NCBI GenBank assembly: GCA_017304135.1
Contig: JAFLBB010000018.1
Location: forward strand, 16,909 to 80,908
Origin: Acidobacteriota bacterium
GTDB taxonomy: Bacteria > Acidobacteriota > Terriglobia > Bryobacterales > Bryobacteraceae
Length of the DNA stretch: 64,000 nucleotides
Reading direction: 5' to 3'
Position 1 is the first letter of the stretch; each line of letters starts with the position of its first letter. The translations under genes were made by a program, and so were the position numbers. The notes beneath the pieces are model-generated. The model ran no database searches. It had not been told where the DNA came from and saw nothing but the letters and a program-made list of their open reading frames with translations. This document shows positions 25,256 through 32,640 of the stretch, in pieces.

Positions 25256-25894
25256 ATGGCTGATCTGCGCACACTCCACGACGCGATTCTCGAAGGCAAC
25301 GCCAAACAGGCCGCGGCCCTTACCCAGGAGGCGTTGGCCGAAGGCCTGGCGCCGCTGGACATCATCCAGCAGGCCATGGTTCCGGCCATGGACGAGGTCG
25401 GCCGGCGCTTTGAGTGCGAAGAGTACTTCGTACCGGAACTGCTGCTCTCGGCCAGGGCAATGAAGGCGGCCCTCGAACCGGTGCGCCCGCTGCTGGTGGC
25501 CTCCGGGATCCAGCCCGCCGGCCGCGTTGTAATCGGCACGGTGAAGGGCGACCTGCACGACATCGGCAAGAACCTGGTGGCGGCGCTGCTCGAAGGCGGC
25601 GGCTTTGAGGTGATCGACCTCGGAGCCGACGTGCCGGCGCAGAAGTTCGTGGAGGCCGTGCAATCTTCAGGCGCGGGCATTGTCGCCTTGTCGGCCCTGC
25701 TCACGGTCACCATGCCGTCCATGAAGTCCACCATCGAAGCTCTCGACCACGCAGGCGTGCGTAGCCGCGTCAAGGTGATCGTCGGAGGCGCGCCCGTAAC
25801 GCAACAGTTCGCCGATCAGATCGGCGCCGACGGCTATAGTGAAAATGCGACGGCGGCCGTGGCGCTGGCCCGGCGGCTCAGCCAGCCCGCTTGA
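25256..25894 (+). CDS. Corrinoid (cobalamin-binding) methyltransferase shuttle protein
   Basis: 212 aa, MtaC/MtbC/MttC type. Residues about 1-85 are the helical cap domain (VPAMDEVGRRFECEEYFVPELLLSARAMKAAL), followed by the Rossmann B12 domain with the DxHxxG motif GDLHDIGKNLVAALLEGGGFEVIDLG, whose His101 is the lower axial ligand of cobalt. SALLTVTMPSMKSTIEAL and VIVGGAPVTQQFADQIGADGYSENA complete the domain. It carries methyl groups between partner methyltransferases. The ATG at 25256 gives the family N-terminus; no strong Shine-Dalgarno. First gene of a five-gene run with homocysteine methyltransferase, DUF1638, MtaA-like and activator genes. Confidence 0.93.
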   Translation: MADLRTLHDAILEGNAKQAAALTQEALAEGLAPLDIIQQAMVPAMDEVGRRFECEEYFVPELLLSARAMKAALEPVRPLLVASGIQPAGRVVIGTVKGDLHDIGKNLVAALLEGGGFEVIDLGADVPAQKFVEAVQSSGAGIVALSALLTVTMPSMKSTIEALDHAGVRSRVKVIVGGAPVTQQFADQIGADGYSENATAAVALARRLSQPA

Positions 25895-25916
25895 GGAGCT
25901 TCGCGGAATCCTCATC

Positions 25917-26789
25917 ATGAGTCCACTCGATACCTGGTTCAACGGCCGCACCCTGCTCACCGACGGCGCCTGGGGGACGGAGCTGCAGGTGCGAGGGCTC
26001 GAACCCGGCCGTAATCCCGACCACTGGAACATCGAACACCCCGATCGCGTCGAGGACGTGGCGCGCGCCTACGCCGAGGCCGGCTGCGACGTGATTCTCA
26101 CCAACACCTTCCGCGCCAACCGCATCGCCCTCGGGGAGGGCTCGGGCGCGCTGGCCGTGGAACTGAACCGCGCAGGTGTAGAGATTTCACGCCGCGCCGC
26201 GCAAGGCCGCTGCCGCGTGATCGCCTCGCTGGGGCCGTCGGGCAAGATGCTCCTGGCCGGCGACGTGACCCCGGAAGAGCTCACCGAGGCCTTTGCCGAA
26301 CAAGCCGCCGCGCTTGCTCAGGCCGATGCCCTCCTGATCGAAACCATGAGCGACATTGAGGAGGCCTGCCTGGCCCTGCGCGCCGCTTTGCCCACCGGAC
26401 TCCCGGTGATCGTCTCCTTCGCCTTTGACGCCGGCCGCAACAAGGACCGCACCATGACCGGAGCGACGCCTGAGCAGGCCGCCGCCGCCGTTGAGGCCGC
26501 CGGAGCCGCCGCCGTGGGCGCAAACTGCGGTTCAGGCATCGCCGCCTTCGCCCCGCTCTGCGCCCGCCTGCGCGCCGCTTGCCGGCTGCCCCTCTGGATC
26601 AAGCCCAACGCCGGGCTGCCGGAAATCGTCGAGGGCCGCGCCGTCTACCGCACCACGCCCGCCGAATTTGCCTCGCACGCACCGGCTCTGGTCGCCGCGG
26701 GCGCAGGCTTCTTGGGTGGCTGCTGCGGCTCCAACGTCGAGTTCATCCGCGCCCTCGGCGCCGAGTTGAAGCGATGCGCTTTGAGCTGA
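25917..26789 (+). CDS. Homocysteine S-methyltransferase family protein
   Basis: 290 aa, single Hcy-methyltransferase (pfam02574) TIM barrel. TDGAWGTELQVRG is the N-terminal motif, and the zinc-binding cysteines are seen as GANCGSG (Cys204) and LGGCCGSN (Cys269, Cys270). It transfers a methyl group to homocysteine, giving methionine. No B12 or folate domain is fused; the corrinoid protein directly upstream is the likely methyl carrier, as in split MetH/MtbC-Bmt systems. GAGGAG lies 17 nt before the ATG at 25917. It overlaps the DUF1638 gene by 16 nt. Confidence 0.92.
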   Translation: MSPLDTWFNGRTLLTDGAWGTELQVRGLEPGRNPDHWNIEHPDRVEDVARAYAEAGCDVILTNTFRANRIALGEGSGALAVELNRAGVEISRRAAQGRCRVIASLGPSGKMLLAGDVTPEELTEAFAEQAAALAQADALLIETMSDIEEACLALRAALPTGLPVIVSFAFDAGRNKDRTMTGATPEQAAAAVEAAGAAAVGANCGSGIAAFAPLCARLRAACRLPLWIKPNAGLPEIVEGRAVYRTTPAEFASHAPALVAAGAGFLGGCCGSNVEFIRALGAELKRCALS

Positions 26790-27505
26790 TCAGTTGCGAG
26801 GTCCTCTTTCGCGAGATGTGCGACTCGGTGGCGCGCTCGCAGCACCAGATCAACGTCCGCTTTCTCAGCAAGGGCCTTCACGACCTGGGCGGCTCCGGCA
26901 TGCGCCGCCAGTTGCAGCAACACATCGACGATTCGCCTGACTGCGACGCCATTTTGCTCGGCTATGCTCTCTGCGGCAATGGACTGCACGGCCTGGAGGC
27001 GCGCCGCACGCCCCTCGTCATGCCCCGCGCCCACGATTGCATCGCCCTGCTCATGGGTAGCCGCGACGCCCACGCCGCTTACTTCGAATCCAACCCCGGC
27101 ACCTACTTCCGCTCCACAGGCTGGCTCGAGAGGGGCAAGACCCTGCAACAACTCTCCTCGGGCGCGCAGATGGGCAGCGAGTCGCTCCCCGCCCTCATTG
27201 AGCGCTATGGCGAGGACAACGGCCGCTATTTATACGAGGAGTTCACCCGCTATCGCCAACACTACCAGCAGCTCACCTACATCGAAACAGGGCTCGAACC
27301 GAACCGGAGTTTTGAGGAGCAGGCACGCACCGAAGCCGGCGAGCGGGGCTGGCGCTTCTCCAAAACCACCGGCAGCCTGGGGCTGTTCCGGCAACTGGTG
27401 AATGGCGACTGGCCTGAAGCAGACTTCCTCATTGTGCCGCCGGGCTCACGCGCGGTGGCCAGCTATGACCACCAGGTGATCCGCTGTGAAGGAGATACAC
27501 CATGA
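26774..27505 (+). CDS. DUF1638 domain protein
   Basis: 243 aa soluble protein. The opening ELISCEVLFREMCDSVARSQHQINVRFLSKGLHDLG and the middle DAILLGYALCGNGLHGLEARRTPLVMPRAHDCIALLMGS, with conserved Cys (SCEV, ALCGNG, HDC) and the late RFSKTTGSLGLFRQLVNGDW, fit DUF1638. Genes of this family are known mostly from clusters for corrinoid-dependent methyltransferases; the biochemical role is unknown. The three conserved Cys/His could bind metal. Both ends overlap the neighbours (16 nt and ATGA), so it is translated in step with the methyltransferase genes. Confidence 0.82.
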   Translation: MRFELISCEVLFREMCDSVARSQHQINVRFLSKGLHDLGGSGMRRQLQQHIDDSPDCDAILLGYALCGNGLHGLEARRTPLVMPRAHDCIALLMGSRDAHAAYFESNPGTYFRSTGWLERGKTLQQLSSGAQMGSESLPALIERYGEDNGRYLYEEFTRYRQHYQQLTYIETGLEPNRSFEEQARTEAGERGWRFSKTTGSLGLFRQLVNGDWPEADFLIVPPGSRAVASYDHQVIRCEGDTP

Positions 27506-28512
27506 CCGGACGTGAGCGCATTGAGGCGCGCATCCACCATCAGCCTGTCGACCACCTCCCCTTCATGCCCATCACGATGATGTTCGCCGCCGACTTGGCC
27601 GGCGTGCGCTATCGCGACTATGCAGCCGACCATCGTGTCCTTGCCCAGGCCCAGCTGCAAACGGCGGAGCGGTTCGGATTTGACTACGTCTCGGTGATCT
27701 CCGATCCCGCCCGCGAGGCCTCCGATCTGGGCGGCATGGTCGAGTGGTATGACCACCAGCCGCCGGCCATCGTCGAAAGCGCCGCGCTGTTGAGCGAGAA
27801 GTCGGCGCTCGCCAGCCTCCGCCTCCCCGCCATGGAGGCCCCAGGGCGCATGCGCGACCGCATCGAGGGCGTTGGCGCCCTGGCTCGCGCCGTGGGATCG
27901 GAGAAGATCGTCGAAGGCTGGGTGGAAGGCCCGTGCGCGCTGGCCGCTGACCTGCGCGGCGTGAACACGCTCATGCTTGACTTCTACGACGACGAAGCGT
28001 TCGTCACCGAGCTGTTCGAATTCGTCGTCGCCATGGAGATCGCCTTCGCCGCTGAACAGGTGAAGGCCGGCGCGACGCTCATCGGTGTCGGAGATGCCGC
28101 GGCTTCACTGGTGGGTCCGAAATTCTACTCCCGCTTTGTGCTGCCCTTCGAGCAGAAGCTCGTTGCCGGCATCCAGGCCCTCGGGGTCCCCGTGCGGCTA
28201 CACATCTGCGGCAACACGCGCAAGATCCTTGGCGGCATGGGGACGACCGGCGCCGAGGTAGTCGACCTCGACTTTCTCTCCCCACTCGGCGAGGGCCGCG
28301 CGGCCATGGGCCCGGAGCAGGTTCTGCTCGGCAACATCGACCCGGTCCGTGCCCTGCGCGATGGCACACCCGCGTCTGTTGAGGCCGCCGTCGCCTCCTG
28401 TCATGCCGAGGCCGGGACGCACTACATCGTCGGCGCGGGATGCGAGGTGACGCGCGGCACTCCGCACGAAAACGTCGAGGCCATGCGCCGCTACGCGCGC
28501 GAACACAACTGA
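27502..28512 (+). CDS. MtaA/MtbA-like methylcobamide methyltransferase (URO-D fold)
   Basis: 336 aa, normal length. MTGRERIEARIHHQPVDHLPFMPIT begins the domain. Unlike the two other URO-D proteins here it has the complete zinc triad of the MtaA group: His234 and Cys236 in RLHICGNTRKIL and Cys314 in VGAGCEVTRGTPHENVEAM. In methanogens such enzymes move methyl groups from corrinoid to coenzyme M. This bacterium has no visible CoM, so here it may load the corrinoid from a thiol- or oxygen-bound methyl, or pass methyl on to another thiol. ATG overlaps the DUF1638 stop. Confidence 0.87.
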   Translation: MTGRERIEARIHHQPVDHLPFMPITMMFAADLAGVRYRDYAADHRVLAQAQLQTAERFGFDYVSVISDPAREASDLGGMVEWYDHQPPAIVESAALLSEKSALASLRLPAMEAPGRMRDRIEGVGALARAVGSEKIVEGWVEGPCALAADLRGVNTLMLDFYDDEAFVTELFEFVVAMEIAFAAEQVKAGATLIGVGDAAASLVGPKFYSRFVLPFEQKLVAGIQALGVPVRLHICGNTRKILGGMGTTGAEVVDLDFLSPLGEGRAAMGPEQVLLGNIDPVRALRDGTPASVEAAVASCHAEAGTHYIVGAGCEVTRGTPHENVEAMRRYAREHN

Positions 28513-28520
28513 GGCCCGCA

Positions 28521-30002
28521 GTGCCGCGACACGTCACCATCGAACCCAAGCCGGGGCAGACCCTCTCTGATCAGCTCTTCGACCTCGGCGTCGAGTTCCC
28601 CTGCGGCGGCGGTTCACTGTGCGGCGGCTGCCGTGTGCGGCTCGTTGCGGGTGATGTCCCCGTCACTGAGGCCATGCGCGAAGCGCTTTCGGATCGCGAA
28701 CTGGCCGTGGGCTGGCGGCTGGCCTGCCTGGCGCAAGCCTCCGCGCCCGTAACGCTTGAGGTCGAACAGTGGTCGCCCCGCATTCTTACCGACGACTCGC
28801 GGCTCACCCCCGAATCGCGTCACGGCCTTGGCGTCGCCATCGACCTCGGCACCACCACGCTGGTGGCCGAACTGGTGGACCTGCACACGGGTGAGGTTCT
28901 CGGCGTCCGCACCGCGCTCAACCCGCAAGGGCGGCACGGCGCCGATGTGATGAGCCGCATCGAGTTCGACCTGCGCCAGCCCGGCGCGCTCACCTCACTC
29001 ATCCGCCGCGCGCTCGGGGAGATGGTCGCCAGCCTGGCATCCGGCGCGCCGCTGGCTGAGGTGCTGCTGTGCGGCAACACCGTGATGCATCACCTCTTCT
29101 GTGGAGAAAGCGTCGAGCCGCTCTCCCACGTTCCCTTTCATTCGCCTGCGCTCGAAGCCCGCACCTTCACTGCCGCCGAACTCGGCTGGCCCGCTCCCAT
29201 CGACGAGGGCGTCACCGTTCTGCCCTGCCTCGGCGGCTTCGTCGGCAGCGATCTGCTCTGCGGATTACTTGCTTGCGGTGTACACACGGCCGTTGCGCCC
29301 ACCGCGCTCCTCGACCTCGGGACGAACGGCGAGATCGCCGTCGCCCATCAGGGCCGCATCCTCTGCGCCTCCACCGCCGCCGGGCCTGCCTTTGAGGGCG
29401 GCCGCATCCGCATGGGCATGCGCGCCGGCGATGGCGCCATCGACAAAATCGAAGTAGTGGATGACGCGCTGCACTGCCATGTCATCGGCGGCTGCGCCCC
29501 ACGCGGCATCTGCGGCAGCGGGCTTGTGGATGCGGCGGCGGTGGCACTGGAGACCGGCGCCGTGGCGCCCTCGGGCCGGCTCACTGACGGCCAGCGCACC
29601 TTTCCCCTCACCGGGCCGGTGGAACTGATCCAGGCCGATTTCCGCGAACTGCAACTCGCCAAGGGCGCCATCGCCGCCGGGTTCGACCTGCTCACCTCAC
29701 GCGCCGGGCTCGAACCAGCCTCTCTGCCCGCTATCCATCTCGCCGGAGCCTTCGGCAACTACGTCCGCACCGCCAGCGCGCGCCGCATCGGGCTGCTGCC
29801 CTGCCCTTCGGCCACCGTCCACCCCAGCGGTAATAGCGCCGTGCGCGGAGCGCGCGGGCTGCTGCTCTCCCCCTCACGCCGGCAGGAGCAACTCAACACC
29901 ATCCTCTCCGCCACCGAGCACATCGAACTGGGTTCGGACCGCGACTTCCAGGAGTCGTTCATCGAACAGATGGCCTTCCCGGATATCGCACCGTTAGCGT
30001 AA
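28521..30002 (+). CDS. Reductive activator of corrinoid proteins (ferredoxin + ASKHA ATPase)
   Basis: 493 aa. An N-terminal [2Fe-2S] domain has Cys28, Cys34, Cys37 and Cys69 (spacing 5-2-31) in FPCGGGSLCGGCRVRL and LACLAQ. From about residue 108 (GLGVAIDLGTTTLVAELVDL) an ASKHA/DUF4445 ATPase follows with the phosphate motifs LLDLGTNGEIA and GPAFEGGRI. It reduces inactive Co(II) corrinoid back to Co(I) using ATP. Known activators are usually 600+ residues, so this is a compact form lacking the linker region. GTG start at 28521, nine nt after the MtaA-like stop. It ends overlapping the convergent GH105 gene by 9 nt. Confidence 0.9.
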   Translation: MPRHVTIEPKPGQTLSDQLFDLGVEFPCGGGSLCGGCRVRLVAGDVPVTEAMREALSDRELAVGWRLACLAQASAPVTLEVEQWSPRILTDDSRLTPESRHGLGVAIDLGTTTLVAELVDLHTGEVLGVRTALNPQGRHGADVMSRIEFDLRQPGALTSLIRRALGEMVASLASGAPLAEVLLCGNTVMHHLFCGESVEPLSHVPFHSPALEARTFTAAELGWPAPIDEGVTVLPCLGGFVGSDLLCGLLACGVHTAVAPTALLDLGTNGEIAVAHQGRILCASTAAGPAFEGGRIRMGMRAGDGAIDKIEVVDDALHCHVIGGCAPRGICGSGLVDAAAVALETGAVAPSGRLTDGQRTFPLTGPVELIQADFRELQLAKGAIAAGFDLLTSRAGLEPASLPAIHLAGAFGNYVRTASARRIGLLPCPSATVHPSGNSAVRGARGLLLSPSRRQEQLNTILSATEHIELGSDRDFQESFIEQMAFPDIAPLA

Positions 30003-31367
30003 GGCGGCCATCAGTTGCCCCATCAAACCCATGCCCATCTGCGAAATGACGCGATACCCGCCGCGCTGCAGCTCCTCGCCGGCGCGGTTGCTTTGCGACA
30101 CACCGGTCAGAAAGCCGTCGGGCGTGAGCCGGTCTTCGAGCGCGCCCAGCGCCCGCCGCGCGGCGTCTTTCTCATGCTCACCCACAAGCCTCAGATCTGC
30201 CGCCTTGGCTACAGCCGTCGCGATGCCCGCACTGCCCGAGGTCTCGGCATGCGTAGGTGGCTGGTCCAGGTAGCAGTTCCACAGTCCATCGGGCCGTTGC
30301 AAGGGCAGCACCCAGGCCACGGCGCGCCGCAATTCATCGCGCAAGTCCGCGAGGTCCCCGCGGTCGCGCAGCAGTTCGAGCGTGCGCGCCAGCCCCAGCA
30401 TGTACCAGGCGACCCCGCGCGCCCAATTGCGGTACGTGGTCCGGTTGTCTGGCAACCGGCGCAGAACGATGGCATCGGGGCTGGCCAGCCGCTCGCGCCT
30501 CAACCGCAACTGGCGGATCGCCAGGTCCTCTAGCTCCCGATCTCGCCGCAGCCGCGCCACCGCCGCCATCGGATAAGCCACCGTGTACGAACCCTCGCAT
30601 GTCGTCGAGCCGCCGCCCACCACACAGCCCTCTGCGTCGCGCCCCTTCATCCAATAGGCGATGGCAAGGTCAATCGCCTTGTGCCGCGGCCGCTCAAAGG
30701 CCATCATCGCCACCGGCAGCGTCTCCTCGATGCTGTGAAACTCGTTGTCGGCCGGACGGCTGCGCGGGTCTTCGTACACCAGCCGCTCGTCGTCGGGCAG
30801 ATGCAAACGCAGGTGTGCGTGCAGTTCCTTGCGCCAGCGCAGGTCGCGCAACGCATCGAGCACACACCCTTGCAGCCAGCCGAACGGCTGTGCCGACTCC
30901 AGCCCGCGCAACCGTTGCTCAAACTCCTGCTTCGGCGATGGACCGCCCTCCGCCATCAGGAAGTGAGGCAGCAGCGCTTCAGGTGCGCCCGAGCTAAGAA
31001 TCCACGTCGTCCCCTGTCCCACGCTTTGCCGCAGGCTGATCCGCCGCTGAGGCGAGGGCAGTTCGAGTTCAAACAACTGGCCCGCATACGCGTAGCGCAG
31101 GTCAAACGCCCCCAGCTTCGCGCCATCGGCCGCAAGCACATCCACCACACGCGGCTCGCGTGAGTCCAGCGCATTGGTGATCCGCAACCGCCGCCCCGGC
31201 GCGGGGAAAAGGAGCTTCACCTCATCATGCAAGGCCACGCCGCGCCAACCAAACGAGATGCGCTCACCCGCGGGCGGCTTCGCCTCCGCCGCTTCCACCT
31301 TCGCCACTGCGTACCGCATGCTCTTCCGCGCCATGGACGCCGCCAACAACGTACGCCGGGTGATCAT
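29994..31367 (-). CDS. Glycoside hydrolase family 105/88-like unsaturated glucuronyl/galacturonyl hydrolase
   Basis: 457 aa. N-terminal MITRRTLLAASMARKS resembles a Tat-type signal. After a beta-rich region, residues about 190-457 show the (alpha/alpha)6 barrel motifs of GH88/GH105: TTYRNWARGVAWYMLGLARTLELL, LPLQRPDGLWNCYLDQPPTHAETSGSAGIATAVAKA, and VGGGSTTCEGSYTVAYPMAAV. These enzymes cleave unsaturated uronic acids left by pectate or rhamnogalacturonan lyases. I chose ATG 31367; the frame upstream runs through the tRNA-Ser gene and cannot be coding there. It lacks strong resemblance in the first 170 residues, so an added domain is possible. Confidence 0.8.
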   Translation of the reverse strand: MITRRTLLAASMARKSMRYAVAKVEAAEAKPPAGERISFGWRGVALHDEVKLLFPAPGRRLRITNALDSREPRVVDVLAADGAKLGAFDLRYAYAGQLFELELPSPQRRISLRQSVGQGTTWILSSGAPEALLPHFLMAEGGPSPKQEFEQRLRGLESAQPFGWLQGCVLDALRDLRWRKELHAHLRLHLPDDERLVYEDPRSRPADNEFHSIEETLPVAMMAFERPRHKAIDLAIAYWMKGRDAEGCVVGGGSTTCEGSYTVAYPMAAVARLRRDRELEDLAIRQLRLRRERLASPDAIVLRRLPDNRTTYRNWARGVAWYMLGLARTLELLRDRGDLADLRDELRRAVAWVLPLQRPDGLWNCYLDQPPTHAETSGSAGIATAVAKAADLRLVGEHEKDAARRALGALEDRLTPDGFLTGVSQSNRAGEELQRGGYRVISQMGMGLMGQLMAALR

Positions 31368-31451
31368 TGCTGCCACCAGCATAGGCGAGCCGCGCCGGGA
31401 GCGCATGCCTGTTGGCGGAGAGCCAGCCGCAGGGAACGGGAATATGGGGGA

Positions 31452-31541
31452 TGGCGGAGAGAGAGGGATTCGAACCCTCGATACAGTTTCCCGTATACAC
31501 GCTTTCCAAGCGTGCGCCTTCAACCACTCGGCCATCTCTCC
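31452..31541 (-). tRNA. tRNA-Ser (anticodon GGA)
   Basis: 90-nt class II tRNA: 7-bp acceptor stem GGAGAGA/TCTCTCC, D-arm with GAGTGGTTGAAGG, anticodon stem-loop with CTTGGAAAG (anticodon GGA), a long variable arm (TATACGGGAAACTGTATC) and the T-arm GAGGGTTCGAATCCCTC, discriminator G and an encoded CCA at the 3' end. Confidence 0.97.
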
Positions 31542-31656
31542 GGGGAAACACCCGTGGTGCGCCAACGCGCCACGAGGTTTGTTTTGCGGTGTGTTGCACC
31601 GCAAACTTTCAGTTTAGCGCACTACTGGCAGCGAGGGCATCGCGCACCTCATCGCC

Positions 31657-32553
31657 TCACTTGGCCGCATTCTTCATCAGCCAGTTGCGAATCCTCCAAT
31701 ACGACTCCGGGTCGTAACCTGTCCTCGGCTCCTTGCGCTCCTCGCACCACGTCTTGGCGTCGGTGGCCCCCAGCAGCGCCAGCAGCCCGGTCACGACAAA
31801 CTCACGCCCCTGCACCTTTTCGACCATCCGCGCCCAACTCACGTCCTGCTGCGCGTTGCGGAAGATCAGCAGCCGCCCGTTTGGCGGTGAAGCTCCGTGC
31901 CGTTGCTTGGTTCCGCAGAGGTAGGTTTCCAGGTGCTCGAAGGCCGTTTCCGACGCCGGCAGCCGCACATCGGCCAGCGCCGGCGAAATCGCGTCAATCT
32001 TCGGTGAGACCAGCGACCCGATGCGCACCTCCATCGGATAGATGATCCACTGCTCGCCCGAATTGAGCTGCACCTCCAGCCGCACACGCCGGATGGGCGC
32101 CTGCGACGGCACATACACGTCAAGCCAGAATGACTGCACCGACTGCTCCTCCGGACCCAGCGCGAGGTCGGGAATCGAGCCCGTGTACGGCGCCGCCACC
32201 TTCTCCAATCCATCGGGCACCCACGACTTACCCACCTGCGTCCACCTCTCCCGGTACAGCGTGGACTGCAGGACGTTCTCGGGATTCTCCCCGATGAAAA
32301 GTGTGAACTTCTGCCCCCTCGGCGCGGAGACGACCACGCGGAAACTGGTGAAGCTCTGCCGCGCCAGCGCCGGCGAGAGGATTTCCCGCGGACGGCCCTC
32401 CCGGTCGGCCTCCACCGGCGCGCCATCCGGACCGATGCGGCGCAGCTCGGAGTAGACGCGCACGTCGAGCTGACCAGCAACGGCGGGCAGCATTGCGGCC
32501 GAAAGTAGAAACGGAACCAGCATCAAGCGGAACCAGTCAGGTCTTGCGAACAC
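31657..32553 (-). CDS. Exported protein of unknown function
   Basis: 298 aa. A signal peptide (residues 1-26; LVPFLLSAAMLPAVAG) is followed by a beta-rich sequence with LDVRVYSELRRIGPDG, VVVSAPRGQKFTLFIGENPENVLQSTLYRERW and FWLDVYVPSQAPIRRVRLEVQLNSGEQWIIYPMEVRIG. The C-terminus ends in a helical segment SYWRIRNWLMKNAAK. No enzyme motif is visible. The 'RVRLEVQL..G..WI.YPMEVRI' stretch suggests an immunoglobulin-like fold. It is divergent from the large glycosidase-like gene, 87 bp apart. I do not recognise the family. Confidence 0.55.
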   Translation of the reverse strand: MFARPDWFRLMLVPFLLSAAMLPAVAGQLDVRVYSELRRIGPDGAPVEADREGRPREILSPALARQSFTSFRVVVSAPRGQKFTLFIGENPENVLQSTLYRERWTQVGKSWVPDGLEKVAAPYTGSIPDLALGPEEQSVQSFWLDVYVPSQAPIRRVRLEVQLNSGEQWIIYPMEVRIGSLVSPKIDAISPALADVRLPASETAFEHLETYLCGTKQRHGASPPNGRLLIFRNAQQDVSWARMVEKVQGREFVVTGLLALLGATDAKTWCEERKEPRTGYDPESYWRIRNWLMKNAAK

Positions 32554-32626
32554 TACGTGGTTGGCTGAGCGTGCGAGCCGCTTGCCACTATACCGCGAAG
32601 CGCTGGCGCCGTGGGAAAGCCGGCGC

Positions 32627-32632
32627 TATGCT
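32627..32632 (+). promoter_or_regulatory. Candidate -10 hexamer of a leaderless transcript
   Basis: TATGCT eight bases before the ATG at 32641; no Shine-Dalgarno. Confidence 0.4.
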
Positions 32633-32640
32633 TGTCTCCG

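Noticed and set aside
31264..31604. Minus-strand frames covering the tRNA-Ser region (extension of the GH105 gene and a 111-codon frame)
   Set aside because: They translate through a tRNA gene (EMAEWLKAHAWKAC is tRNA sequence) and cannot be part of the proteins.
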